Of a stretch of DNA of 64,000 bases, positions 12,141 to 24,545 are shown piece by piece. The position numbers and the translations under genes are program-made. The stretch is from positions 4,347 through 68,346 of the forward strand of contig MU129098.1 of the NCBI GenBank assembly GCA_014904985.1. The letters are read 5' to 3'. Source of the stretch: Hydnum rufescens UP504. Taxonomy: Eukaryota; Basidiomycota; Agaricomycetes; Cantharellales; Hydnaceae. Under the pieces are notes generated by a model that saw only the letters and a program-made list of their open reading frames with translations, was not told the origin of the DNA and did not search any database. The first letter of the stretch is position 1; each line of letters begins with the position of its first letter.

Positions 12141-14609
12141 CTAGGATTTGTAGTCATGAGTTTTGGAATCGTTTGAGTCAAGATCGAGATCATCGAGAGT
12201 GACTTCGAAGTGCTCGTACATGTTGTTCCAATGGAATTGCTTGCCCGCATAAGTACCTCGGGCCCCCATGGAGGTGGGATCGACCTCAGGAGTCTCGTAA
12301 GCTAGCCAGACTAAGGTGTCACGATGGTGGCCAACAAGCGGAATGGGGAGGTTGAATTGTACCAGTTCTTCATAGGACAAATGTCTCTCTAGGAGAGCTA
12401 GTAGACTCTTCATGGCTTCCAGTAACTGAGAGGCTAAGGGAATGTTCATCTCTTGGAGAAGGTTGATTCTATGTTCTAGGAGACCCATAAACACCACAGG
12501 CTGAACAAGGTAGTGCAACATGAGAGATTGGCTTGTCCCGTAGGTTCTAGGAAGGCCTTGAGGGTAGAAGAGTTCGACAAGGTGTGCTGACTTGAAGACC
12601 ATCTCGGGGGGACAAGTCATGCTTCCTCGGACTTGAATTGGCTAGGGATGGGGTACTTTTCAAGGCGTCCTAGGTACCTCAGCTCCACCACTTCCTCGCA
12701 CCGCGCTATGGAACCAGAGCTCCAGGGGCTACACTGGTTTTCGACGTAGGGGAGCACTCGGGCTGATGGCTCAGAAGGATAGAATCTTGCAGCCTGCCGC
12801 TGACTTTCCAAAGTGTGACAGGCTCGGTCCTGGTCTACGAATACGAGGAGGAGACATGGTTCCTCATATAACCATTCCACCATGCCTGAGGCGTAGCGAT
12901 CAACCAGTTCATCCTCGAGTTTCTCCTGGGAGCTAAGGTAAATGAAGGGGGCCAGTTCCACTGGGAACCTGGCCAACTGTGCTCCTGGGGAATCCCATAC
13001 CTCGTTCGGGTCTTGTGAGGTAGGAATGATTGGTGGTCCCGCGGCCACCAGGTCTGCTAGTGGGACGTCAGGGTCTTCGGGCAGTGTGAAGTCTGCTGTC
13101 ATGGGGTTGTAATCCTTGTAAGGGGCCAGCTCCTCCTCTGGGAACGTAGGAGCGTTCTGGCATGCTCAGACCTGTCTTTCCTCAGGCGATTCGGATCTTA
13201 ACCTTCTAGTGGAGTGTGGGACTGAGGGATAGAGGGGGTCAGGATTGCTCAGCCGGTCTAGTAGTGCAGGCGGGGCCCCATAGGTGCATAGTAATGGGTC
13301 CACTAAGCGCACAGACAGTTCTTCCTGTACTGCTAGCTGCAGGAAGGACTCAGGCTCGTGCCATTCAATTCCCTGATTCCTCATCCATTCGCGACACTGA
13401 GGGTAATTCTGATGGAGGAATGCTGGGAGAGGAGGGGATTGTTCCTGAGGCTCTAGCTTCACGAGCGGAAGGGTAGCTTCTCCCAGACAGGCTTGTATCT
13501 CTGCCAGTATTGTCATGTAATTCCCGTCGTTTACTTGGTCCCGTCTGCCTAGTTTTGCAAGGGTGATCCTTTTTCATTATCCAAACAGTCTCCGGGGGGC
13601 CGACGAGACACTGGTGTTGTTGAATCTTGAGCTTCTGCTCGAATAGCTCTTGTATGGCTCGTAGGGAGATCGCGTCCCTCAAATTCCAATGGGGGTGCTG
13701 GTCCTTAATCGTTCGCTTCGCTTCTTCCCATAGAGGTGAATTCTGAGTGGTGCCTCTGGGGTATAACTCGAGTGGCAGAGTCTCGTCATCTACTCCAGTG
13801 GACCATACGGGGACTCCCAGTTGTGCTAGCCCCTCTCCAATTAGTCGAGAGTGCTTGTCTCTCTTGAGAACAACAAGACCAGCAAGTCGAACCATCGTCC
13901 TAAATCAGGGAGGGTGCAGCCTCTCTTTGAAGCATAAGAGATGGAGGAGGACGCGGAAAGCCATGGAGACATATCCTGTTGCGTCGAGGACCCGCCTCCT
14001 AAGCTCCTGTGCAACATGGACAGCTTTCCAAGCAGGGGCTGGAGTGGTTCCCTGCTGGAGGAGGAACATCCAGGACTGTCTGAAGTGCCAATATGGATCA
14101 TAATTGGAGGGGAGTGTAAGGTCGTAGCTCTTGGTCATACGCTCGATCCCTCTGATACATCACAGCATTGACTGCCCTGCCTCGCGGACAGCTCGCAGGT
14201 AGGTATTCAAGAGGGATCTGAGGCTGGGATTGGGACCTCTAGCCTGTAGGAGATGCTGGCGGGGGTCGAAATCAAATTGTTTCACATCAAACAGGATGAA
14301 GGCTCGGTGTAAAGGGAATGGACAATTCATAGGGAGTAGCTGCATGCGGTAAGTCCACTCGAACTTCCCGAGCCATCCCCATTCATCCAGATCCTCCCAA
14401 CGGTAGCCATAAGGGTCCTTGTAGAAGGGAGGAAATCCTTGAACTCGCAGGAAAGCATTGGCTAGATTCAACGTGGTTAGCGTATATACATAGAAGTATG
14501 CTGATCTCTCCAGGGAGAAGTATTCCGCAGGGTGTCATTCCAGATTGTCCTCCTCATCACCATATTGAGCGTAGTACGGGTCAAGAGGATCAGCATCATC
14601 GCCAGGCAT
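12141..14609 (-). pseudogene. Third ORF of gypsy 1 (unknown function)
   Basis: A coding region between the chromodomain and the 3' LTR, starting with MPGDDADP at 14609 and ending about 18 bp before the LTR. It is read in frame 2, then frame 1 (about 13516-12617), then frame 2 again, with TGA stops in LE*HPA, ML*CIR and PP*FRT. A homologous ORF at 48616-51130 in gypsy 2 has the same order of blocks: YAQYGDEEDN, YGYRWE.LDEWG, QQGTTPAP.WKA.HVAQELRR, TLPED, PNEVW and a terminal GTY.G.QF.WN..EH. Total length was probably about 800 codons. I recognise no domain, zinc finger or membrane segment. Its place is where envelope-like genes sit in some retroelements, but nothing shows such a role. Confidence 0.7.
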
Positions 14610-14819
14610 CACGTAGCGCCGGCCGCAGCGCACTCCCTTGTGTCTTCAAGGGCCAGGATGCTGCATCGGATCAGAGTCTGAGTCGAGGGAGGTTGTAAAA
14701 ACAAGGGGAACTCGATACTGGAAGGGGGGGTGTAGAAGCCACTGGGAATCTCCGCAGCAGCCTTGCGGACCCCATGGGTTACAAGCATGTCACTCCAGGG
14801 TCTTTCGGTATTCCCTGAG

Positions 14820-17800
14820 CCACAGCAAAGGCATTCCATAATGCGGGTTCCGGCTCAAATGTGTCATGCTCCAGTCCATAGCCCTTCCAACATACTAGAT
14901 ATTCCCTCCTCCTCATCTGTGGGTTATATCAGTGGCCTACCAGCTTCTCTACTTCATACTCCTCTTTGGTGGATAGCTCTCTTAGCTCAGGGAGCTTAGC
15001 CCTTCCCTCTTCTTGTACATCCTGGTAGTACTTGGTTAGGTGCTGAATATTCATTATGGGATGCATTTTATACTTGGGTGGAAGATGCAAGTGATAGACT
15101 ATGGGATTTATCTTCTCCGATATAGTGAAAGGTCCAATATGCCTTTGGACTAATTTCCTTCCCGTTCTTTGTACATCGATCAACTCCAGGGAGTGAGGGT
15201 TCACTAGAACCTCATCTCCTTCCTCGAATTCATCATTGCGCCTCTTCTTATCATAGGCTCTGGCCTGCCTGGCTTGGGCCTTTACTAGAGCATCTTGGGC
15301 TCGAGAGCGATGCACTTCCAGCTCATCCATGAAGGTTGATGCAGACGCGCTATTGGGCTCAAACCGCTCAATTCCTCTGGATACTGGGTCTATCACTACG
15401 GCTTGCATTCGAGGAGAGTATCCGTGCAATAGGAAGAAGGGAGAGTATCCCATAGATGAGTGAGGTGTGGCATTGTGGGCCATTGCTAGCATTCTGAGCC
15501 ACTGGGCCCAAGAACTGCGATTCCCAGCCGTGTAGGCGTGTAGGGCTACTTCTAGTGAGTCATTCGCTTTCTCTGTCTGCCCATCGGTTTGGGGGTGATG
15601 TGAGGTGGACAGCATCAAATCTAAATCCAAGTGCTTGGCTACTGAAGCCCAGAAGGATTTGGCCCATCTAGCATCCTGGTCTGCAATCATCTGGCGAGGA
15701 ATGCCATATTTTAAAATGACAGTTTGCACAAACAACTTGGCAAATCCGTCTTGCTTCAGGTGCGATGTGGTTGGGACGTACTGAATGAACTTGGTGAGTT
15801 TATCCACGATTACCAGGACTGTGTCATGTCCCTCCAACTTTGGGAGACCTGTGATCAGGTCTAGGGTCACTACTTCGAATGGAAGGAGGGGGATCACATG
15901 TGGACGTAACTTCCCTGTCGGACCGCGCTTATCGGATTTGGTCTTCTGGCAAACGTCACAGGTTTTTGTGAACTCCACAACATCTGCCCACATCTTCGGC
16001 CAGTAGAACCTAGCCGCCAGCTTGTGGAACAGCCTTGAGGATCCTGCATGCGTGGACTCCCATGGTGACTCATGGCATTCCAGGAGGATTCTACGTACTT
16101 CCGGTTTCGGCACGCAAAGTCTGGCGACTCAGTCCGCGTCGCGAAATATCAGGAGGCCTTTGTCTGATTTATAGAATCGTTGAGCTGCTGAGAGCTCCAA
16201 TTCATCAGCGATGGCCTCTTTCCAAGGCTGTTTGAAGCTGGGGTCGCTTTGGTATCCTTTGACAAAGGCTTCTATTTGAGAGGGACTCACTGAGATGTTG
16301 AGCGTCTGTGGCATTTGTTCCCAGCTGGGTGGGTTTTCTGTCCTGCTTTTCTGTGGTATGGCTTCCATTATTTTTCCAGCTGCTGTTGGGGTGGTCCCCG
16401 CCGTCTGCTTCTTCATCTGCGCTTGTGTCGATAGGAATGTGGCTCACTCTGCAGGCTTTCTCTTGACTGCGTCTTCCCAGGCAAATATCGGTTGGGCTGG
16501 GAGCTGGCTGGGCAAGAGTGGGGATTTATCTTCTACAGGTGATTGATGCAGCGGTATCTGTCGCAGCCTCAAGAGGGGGTCTACATTCGAGTGCACTATC
16601 CCTGCTTGATGCACTATATCCAAACCTGGATACACTGCGAACACTGCCCCCCACGCCACGAGACACCTGTTGGCATTTTCGTATGTCCTTGCCCACTGTA
16701 GTGCTGCATGATCCGTGATCACAATGTTTTTCTCGCCTTCAATGAAGGGCTGGAAGCGCACTAGTGCTTCCTTCACTCCTAGGGCTTCCCTTTCCGTTGC
16801 CGAGTAGTTTCGTTCTGCAGATTTCAAGGACCTGCTCCAGTAGGCGATCACTCGTTTGACATGCACTGTAGTGTCTTCCACATCTGGGGCCCAGGAGTCA
16901 GAGTTGGGCACATCATCTGTATTTTTTGAAGCTTGACGTGCCAGCTTCAGTATGGGTTTGCCTTTGGTGTGCGCGTCCAAAATCCTGTCGTGTAGCTTCA
17001 TACCCTTTAGATCTTTTACCATTATGGGTTGTACCTGCTGGAGGCTAGCTCCCAATGCTACATCTGAAGCATCAGAGTACACGCAATACGGTCTTGAGGG
17101 CATGGGATGACTGAGCACTGGGGCAGAAACCAGGCCTTCCTTGACATCTTCAAAAGCCTGTTCCTGGTCTGCCCCCCAGTTCCATCTTACATCCTTGTGC
17201 AGAAGCTCGAATAGGGGCACCACTCTCTCTGAGTAGTGTGGTATGAAGTGTGAGAAGTACACTGCCATTCCCAATAACGTTTGAAGCGTTGCTCAATTAT
17301 GAGGACAGGCTATGTCTACGACGGCTCTGATCTTCTCCTTGTGTGTAGAAAGTCCCAGCCTGGAGACTTTTTGGCCCAGGAGGAGAATTGATGTGTACAT
17401 GAAGTGGCACTTCTTCGGCGCTAGCATCAATCTGGCTTCGACACATGCTTGTAGAACCTTATCAAGATGCCCTAGGTGCTCCTCGTAGGATTTCAAGTAT
17501 ACTACGATATCGTCTATGTACACCAACGAGAAGATCCACAGAAAGGGGGCAAGGATGGATTGCATCATCCTTTAAAAGGTCGAGGGGCCGTTTCTTAGAC
17601 CGAAGGGCATCCATTTGAACTGCCAAAGCCCTCTATGAGAACGGAAGGCCATCTTTTCTTTATCCTCGTCCTCCATTTCCATCTGGTGGAACCCAGCCAG
17701 CGCATCGAGGGCTGATAAGACTTGTGATCCGGATAAAGCTTGCAGGATTTCTGTTTGCCGTGGAATTGGGAATTCATCAGGTATGGTCATAGCATTGAGT

Positions 17801-19440
17801 TTCCTGTAATCGACGCAAAATCTGGGCTTCCTGTTTCAGTACACTATGACCACGGGGGCGGCCCAGGGGCTTTTTGAAGGTTCTATGACTTCTTGCCAGA
17901 TCCATTTGTCCATTTGCTCATCAATCACTTGTCTCTTTGCTGGAGAAGCTCCATACATAGGCATCGAGACTGGATGAGCTTCCTCTTTCATACAAATCTT
18001 GGTGATCGTTTCCAACGTTCTGAGTCGGTCATCGAATCCGAACACTCTAATGTGTTTTTTGATCAATTCCAGGGTCTTCCTTTTTATTTCTGGAGGAGTG
18101 TCCAGTGCGATGTCCATCAGCTCGTCCAGTTTCTTGGAATCATAAGTCATTGGGTCCCCCAGTTCTGATGTTTTCGGACCCCACAGCTCGTCAGGGCCAT
18201 CTGGTTCTGGAGGGATCTCTACCACTTGCGACTTCACTAGCATCTGATCCGACAGATCTTGGTCCCCTAGCGATCCACGGGCAATTTTCTGTACTACGCG
18301 GGCGTAGGCTTTCAACTGTTCGGATTCCTCATCATTCCTGCCACTGTCTAGGTAGCATTCCGGGTCGTGCAAAACACCTAGTACATCGCCCTTCCTGATC
18401 CATTCTGTGGAAGGGGACATGTTGGCTATGGCTACTGTGGGCTTCTCAGATTTAATCAGTGTCGACGGAGCTGCTAGGAAGCAACCGTTGTTCATGGGGA
18501 GTGTGACTCGCTCCATGAACCACTCATCCCAACCCGTAGTTGGGCCTTCTACAGGAACCCTGGCGACCCACCCTGCACGAATCTTCATGTCTGCTGCTGC
18601 TTGCAGTAACTGCGTTGTGGGAGTCCTGCTTTTCTGTGTGTAGCCGGGGTTTCTGGAAGCGGCCAAGTATGCGGCACGATTTCTTATCTCTGGGGGGTGA
18701 CAAGGTCGAACTTGGAAATCCTCGGTTGAGGGGGAAGTTGAGTGAGCTGGCATGTCAAACCTTTCCCTTGGCTGGTTGATCGACAGGTGCGTTCCTTGTG
18801 CTGATCTCAGTACGGATATTTTGTAGTTGACCTGGAAGTCCTCCCCTAACAGCACGGGGACGTTCATTCCTGGGATCACATAAGCTTCTTTGACGAATTC
18901 CAACACTCTATCATCTGCCGCGGGCATGAAGATTCGAAGGTTTATAAATCCTAAGATCTTCGCCTGGTTGGTGAGTTCGAAGAGACGAAGCTTCATACCC
19001 TTTTGTAGTTTTGGCCAACGCTCTAGGGCATTGTAGCAGTCTTCCAAAATTAAGGTGATGTCCACCCCTGAGTCCAGGCGTAACTGTATGGGGGAACTCG
19101 AGAGTGTCCCTAAATGGCCATTGTGTACACTTAGTGCTGTAATCCCCAGCACTGACTTTCCAGTGGGCGTGGTTCTAGCTTTATGACAGCAAATAACCCT
19201 CACTGGAGGGGCATCCTGTGTCGTCTCAGGGTGGTACGAAGCCTCTACTATGGGCAATGACTTTGTGGCCGCGGCAGCAAGTTTTCACACTTCTTTCTGC
19301 TGTTTGTCTTCAACTAACTCATCAGGTGGTTTCCTAGGTCGCTTCCAGGGAGTTTTTACAGGGGGAGGAGGCTGCATGTTATTTGTCATTACGTTTACAT
19401 TATGCAAAAGTTCGTTATGTGCCTCTATGTATGAGGGCTT
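14820..19440 (-). pseudogene. pol: pol of gypsy 1: protease, reverse transcriptase, RNase H, integrase, chromodomain
   Basis: All in one frame. Aspartic protease motif LRLDSGVDIT near 19080. The RT starts near 17860 and holds KPRFCVDYRKLN, QFKWMPFGLRNGPSTF and the catalytic YIDD near 17510-17530. RNase H (SDASDVALGA, TEREAL, TDHAAL) covers about 16600-17100. The integrase has an H-H-C-C finger (C..C in TCDVCQK) and D, D, E at DLITGLP, IADQDARW and DGQTEKAN (14929-16113 is uninterrupted). A chromodomain (EYLVCWKGYG..HDTFEPE) covers about 14820-14950. Stops: TGA at EV*KLA, VY*NRK, HN*ATL, AE*ATF, AD*VAR and GH*YNP; TAA at TF*RMM. Gag and pol are in different frames, as is usual for elements that shift frame. 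Confidence 0.95.
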
Positions 19441-19472
19441 CTGCTGAGGTACACAGGAGCTAGGCAGGGAAG

Positions 19473-22142
19473 CTAATTTTGCCCGTCCCAGCTCTGAAAA
19501 TTCGGCATAGTGTCAATCATTGCTGAGTATGCAGCTTTATAGTCAGGGGTCTCGTATCGTCTATGCTCTTTCTTCAATGTTTTCCTTTCCAATTGATTAG
19601 AATACGCTCCAAAGTATTTACAGTCCCTGACCCAATGTTTCTCGCTTCCACATGCGAAACACTTCTGGCCAGGTTTGTGATGACTAGCTACAGTGTCATC
19701 ACGAGGGTACGGATACGTTTTCTCGATGCTGTCTGCAGCTTTGCTTTTGGGCTGAAAGCGCATCCGCAAGCGATAGGATGGGCGGCTTGAGTGTTTATTC
19801 ACATTAAAGGTGTTTGACAAGGCCCGGCCTCCTTCCTTTTCATCACTCGAGTATTGGAACGCTCCTTTGGAGTCATCCTCAAAGGGGGAGTGTATGGATT
19901 CTTTGTCTCTTCTCTCTTCTTCATTGTCCTGGGAGACAAAGTTGGCCCTTTTAGGGTTTTTTGATTTGAGGCGACGACAATAGTGCTGCGAGGACTTCCA
20001 CTGCATTACTAATGTCGGCTCGAACTGTTTGGCATACATGAGGACTGATTCAATTGGGGGTCTGTCGCTCCATTGAAGAACTACATCCCATTCCATGGGG
20101 GTGTTGTTCATTACTGAAGCAGTCTCCTCGGGGCTATTGGGCATGAATCTGAGGAAGATGCGGGAGAGGAGGATACGCCGCTGTATATATTCAGTGGGCG
20201 ACTCATCCGGGTGATCTACGCTATGGAAGACCTCCTCATTGTATTTAATACGCTGGGCCATATACCATGCTTGCCCTAGATAACGGTGCAGGACCCATTC
20301 GTGTACATTGTCCCAGGATTGGAGGATAGTGTGCCTTACTGGGTACGAATGGGCTCGCCAAGCCGTTGCGATGGCGCCTTTGAACTGGGTCATGGCAACT
20401 TTGGGCATTTGGCTCTCCAGCTCGGGGCTTAGGCCTGTGAGGTCATTACACTCATAGAGCCAATCGATCACTGTGTCAGGGTCACCATCCCACTCAGGCA
20501 CTGCTGACCACTTGATGCGGTTGTCCCACGTAATTCCCTGGGAGGGGGCTCCACCTATGGCTCCTTGAAATCCTGGCGGTCCAGGTGGTCCCGGTGGGCC
20601 AGGGGGACCCGGAGGACCAGAGGGTCCATTGGGTCCCAGAAACCCTCCACTAGGAGGGTCTCTTGCACCTGAGCCTCCTTGTGGGGGGTCGCCTCCTCCT
20701 CCTCTGCCTCCCAGTTCTCCCCCATTGCCTCCTCCTCCAGGAGGTCCATTGCCACCTCCCTCCAGACTGTTGGGGCATGAAGGTGGTGGGGGAGGGCCCT
20801 TACCCTTGGAGCTCCCTTGTTCAGCAAGCCGGGTCAGTGTGATGTTCGGACCTTGTGAAGGGGTAGGGTTGCTAGATGGGCCCGGGGAGGCGAGAGTAGT
20901 GGGCATGCGAGTAGCTAGTGCACCAGAGAGGGAGAACGGGATGACCTTGACCATGCTCGCGTAGTAATCGTGTGCCCTAGATATGCCAGGGGCTGGCAAA
21001 GCTGGTGTGTCCATGACTGCATCCCAAGTAGGCCCCTGAGATTCTATTCCTCCTTTGGCTGTGTTCGCTCGCCCTATGAGGTAGTTCGTGAGGGGTGAGC
21101 ATGCGTGAGGGAGGTTGGTAGGTCATAGCCCATGAATTTCCCCACTAGGGTCTCTTCTGGCTATCGGGCTCCATTTCGAGGGGGTCCACAGCGCATCCTG
21201 CAAATCCCCTCCCAGAGTTGAGACCCTCTGCGAGAACATGGCAAAGCAATTGCGTGGGTTCGGCATTGGAGTGGTAGATTCGTGGGGTGTGGAGTCATAG
21301 AGGGGGATCTCCTGCCACTTAGTGGGTGATGCTTCCAGATCTATGGATGCAGCTCGGTAGGTGAGTGAGCTCCCAGATCGCGTAAGGTCCAAGGGAGGCG
21401 TGGGCCATGCTGGTAGGTTGAAGACTGATCCAAGACCTGCTCTAGGGCTGCGAGTGGATTCACGGCTCGCACTTGCTTTGGACTCCTCGAGATTTGTGGC
21501 TGGCACGAATATCCCTAAGCCATAGGGCTCCGCATCTACACAGGGGAGGGGCTGCATGTCCAGTGCTTCCTCAAGCTGGATGTCATAATCGGCATACTTC
21601 ATAGCTTGGTTCCCTGAAAAGGGATGCCTCGTCGAGTGGGTGATGGGTTTAGTTCCGTCGATATCAGCCTCGATGGCCTCCCATTCCGCTGTGAGAGCTC
21701 GATGGGCAACCCTTCTGGTGGGAAGGCGCTTGTTGTGCCAGGCTTTATGTAGATGCTCTCTGAGTTCTGGCGTAGGGGGAAGAGAATCTTCAGAGCCCAT
21801 GGGAGTGGACAGGCCTTCTCCCATGTGCAGCTTCTTCAGCTTATATAGTCGAATGAAGGCCAGCTCAACCCTCAGCTTTAACAGCTTATTGGCCATCATC
21901 AGCTCCTTGAGCTCCCGTGAAGTCCATAGCTGCTCTGTTAATTTGCCTTCGCGATCTATTACAAATCGATGTTCCTCCTCCCCTACTATAGCTATAACAT
22001 CTGAGATGACGTTCTGCAACCTCTCTAATGCCGTCTGTATCATGATGAGCAGCTCTTTATCTATGAACCACTCCTGTCTATCCTCCTCGAATAGAAAATA
22101 CAATGTGCTGTACTGTGCCAGGGCGAATTTCGTCCATACCAT
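19473..22142 (-). pseudogene. gag: gag of gypsy 1
   Basis: One frame of about 890 codons interrupted by a single TGA near 21125. The N-terminal third is helical and charged (coiled-coil-like). The middle has a Gly/Pro-rich GPPGPPGPPG run, followed by a capsid-like retrotransposon gag region (WDNRIKWSAVPEWDGDPDTVIDW onward in shorter motifs). A CCHC zinc knuckle, CFACGSEKHWVRDC, lies near 19630-19670. Upstream lies a ~340-bp leader with no gene. Confidence 0.85.
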
Positions 22143-22466
22143 GAGAAATTGGTACGTCGTTACAGGTGCTTCAGAGAAGGGGTCCGCGTACTCGCCTACT
22201 GGCTCATCAAGTCTTCAAGTGATCTCGCAGTAGCATCCTATGGAATGAAGATGGGGGGGAATTGCTAAGCATTCACATGTAGCTGTGTGATAGAGTACAT
22301 CCTCATGATATGAGGACGGGATACTGTGGGGTATTTCGTTGTGCAGGTTGGGTCTGGGCCATTTCCCACATCTGCTCATCTTGGAGGAGGGCTGGCAGCT
22401 GTAGGAGTATGCGGCGGGTAAAGAGGTAGCGGATTGGGGTGGCATAAGGGGTTCAACCATCTCGTT

Positions 22467-22482
22467 GGCTAGAGGGAACCAA
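22467..22482 (-). other. Primer-binding site candidate of gypsy 1
   Basis: Read on the minus strand, TTGGTTCCCTCTAGCC begins immediately inside the 5' LTR. A TGG at this place is expected to pair with a tRNA 3' CCA end. Which tRNA was not determined. Confidence 0.55.
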
Positions 22483-23088
22483 TGTAATATCGCACTATCC
22501 GACTTCGAATATACACAAGAGTCATCATTGGACGAGATGGAGTCGACTTGCCTGTGAACTGAAAGGGAAAGGAAATCCCGCCATCCTAAGCACTCGCTTC
22601 GAACGGGGAGACCGCGTGCAAGGCTAGGCACTAGCTTCACCTCGAGCGCGGGAGAAGCGAGGGGAAGGGATAAGGGAATGGGAGGATGAAGTGGCAGCCG
22701 TTGGCCAAGGGGCGCAACAGCTGTCTAGTAGGTAGAGAGGGGTGTTAGCAAATAGAGGCTAAGGGAATGGACTTACTGCGTGAGTCACACTCGTACGCGA
22801 CTTGTACCCCAAATCCTTCATGTACAGTGGGCTCGTGGAGCAGCCGTAGTTATATCTGTTCGTATGTTAGTATCGTGGCTGTGTCGCTGAGACACAGGGC
22901 TGGACTGATAAAGGGAAGGTCACGGTTTCTCGTGTCACGTAGAAGTCTGGGCAAAAGATAATATATTTATGGCTAGGCCCGCAGCTACAATCCTCACGAC
23001 TACACTATTACATCAGCGACTAGATTAGGAAGGAGGCTAAGGGCACTTCGCAGGAGCATGTGCAATAGCATTTAATCACTATATTACA
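22483..23088 (-). repeat. 5' LTR of gypsy 1
   Basis: 606 bp with TGTAATAT...ATATTACA ends; partner of 11517-12122. It should hold the element's promoter. Differences from the partner are mainly C/T and G/A, for example gtcgcgctcatacgcg against gtcacactcgtacgcg. Confidence 0.95.
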
Positions 23089-23093
23089 CAGTC
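23089..23093. repeat. Target-site duplication CAGTC (gypsy 1, high-coordinate side)
   Basis: Identical to 11512-11516. Confidence 0.95.
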
Positions 23094-24441
23094 AGCCCAG
23101 AAGAAGGATTTGTCGCCAGTTTTGCTGCAGTTTCTGTGCCATTGACCAAGTCCGGGCCAAGATCCTCTGAGTCAGAATTCTCAATGAAGGCCTTTGATAG
23201 GTTATGAGAGGCCTTTGAATTCTTGCCCTTTGAGGAAGCACCTGAACCTGAGGGGCCATGAGGTTTGCGTGCAAGCAGTTTGGATCGAGCCTGTGTTGAC
23301 AACAGCTCCTTGGAGGGTGGTTTTTGGCCCCCCTCAGGTCCAGCACCTGAATTTGCATCTTGGACATGGTACACAATGACTCAGTTATGGTCAATGATCA
23401 ATGGGATGTCATCATCATTGTCGGCATCATCATCAGACCACTTCTCTAACTTGATTGGGCAACCTTTCCCCTTGTGGAATTCAGAGACTAGGAGGCGCCA
23501 CTGTCCCCCCTCCCAGCTCTTGTTGGTGTGGGTCGGATGTGGGGCTGGACATTCATCTTCACAAGGCCAACCTACAATGCGTATACAGTTTTGTCAAAGC
23601 AGGCCAAGGATTTGTGCCCAAGGGACCAAAGCAGGGAACCATGTATGTCCATTCTCAATGAAGAGATTTTGCAAGTATTTGGATGTGGCAGAGTATGCAG
23701 AATTGTGGCTCCTGAGTTCATCTTCTTGCTGTTTCTTCTCAGTCTCTTGATGCCACTTTGAAAGACCCCTTGCATCCAACCATTGAGTGAGAACTTTGAC
23801 AAACAAGTCATCAAGTGTCTTCTTGAGATTGAATTCTTCCTCAGCTAGTCACTGTATTTCAGGGGAACTACAGAGTATTGCATTTTGTGCATGCACAGTG
23901 TAGGCATCGGCACGACCACAAACAATGAACGAGATAGAGTGGACATCAAAAGTCCCCATGTGTGACATCTCACCCATGAGGTTCTTCTTCTTCTGAGAGA
24001 TAAATTTGGCAAGTTTGGAGCCTGTTGTAAGTGTGACATCATTGTCGACCTTTGAGCATCGGGCAAGCATGCAGAGTTCCTCCTGCCAAGCCTCTAGACC
24101 TTCAGGATCATCCTCATATTGCCCCTTCTCCTTTGCATATTCAGCAGAGAGCTCAGCCTGCGAAACTAAGAAAGACAGGGGGGACTGTTACTAGATACTC
24201 TCATGGATTTGGTTAAGAATTGGGTATTTACGTTGCGGAAGCCCAGCTAATTTACGTCTTTGTGCATACCCATTAAAAGGGTTGGGCAAGTGCTTTGCAT
24301 GTATGGTACCTTCAAGGTTTGCAAGATGATGAACCGTGGCAAGTGGGCAATTGTATTTTTCTGCTGTGACCACCAGAGCGCAATCAAAGGTGTCCGTTAT
24401 GGCCCATACCTCCTCCAGTAGCTCCACAGGCCACCTGATGC
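23089..24441 (-). pseudogene. Gene X, piece between gypsy 1 and palindrome 2
   Basis: One reading frame (frame 1) covers the piece, with TGA stops in EIQ*LAE, LL*QNC and HN*VIV and a probable intron near 24170-24206 (GTATCT to TTTCTTAG). Visible features are a Lys/Glu-rich helical stretch, an acidic DDDADNDDD run near 23400 and a Lys/Ser-rich low-complexity segment near 23200. The next residues continue in frame across the gypsy insertion. Function unknown. Confidence 0.6.
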
Positions 24442-24545
24442 TGTAGACTTATTGCATCAGATATGGTAACTTACCACAAGTTTTTTGCAAAAACTGCAGT
24501 AAGTTACCATTACCGTGTTTTTGATGCATCAGGTCACCTGTTGCA
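24436..24545. repeat. Imperfect hairpin at the left edge of palindrome 2
   Basis: 'cacctgatgc' near 24436 is mirrored by 'gcatcaggt' near 24525, and 'ggtaacttac' near 24466 by 'gtaagttacc' near 24499. A related sequence stands at the right edge (28620-28665). It may be the true terminal structure or a separate small MITE. Confidence 0.5.

Larger units (their letters stand above)
11517..23088 (-). mobile_element. Chromodomain Ty3/gypsy LTR retrotransposon (gypsy 1), full length, decayed
   Basis: An 11.6-kb element on the minus strand with two 606-bp LTRs (TG...CA), a 5-bp TSD, a primer-binding site, gag, pol in the order protease-RT-RNase H-integrase-chromodomain, and an extra third ORF. The two LTRs differ mostly by transitions, many at CpG. 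The coding regions contain 11 placed in-frame stops (10 TGA, 1 TAA) and some frameshifts, so the copy is dead. It is inserted inside gene X. Confidence 0.95.

Noticed and set aside
12141..14609. Envelope gene in gypsy 1
   Set aside because: Position alone suggests it. There is no signal peptide, no transmembrane segment and no cleavage motif that I can see.
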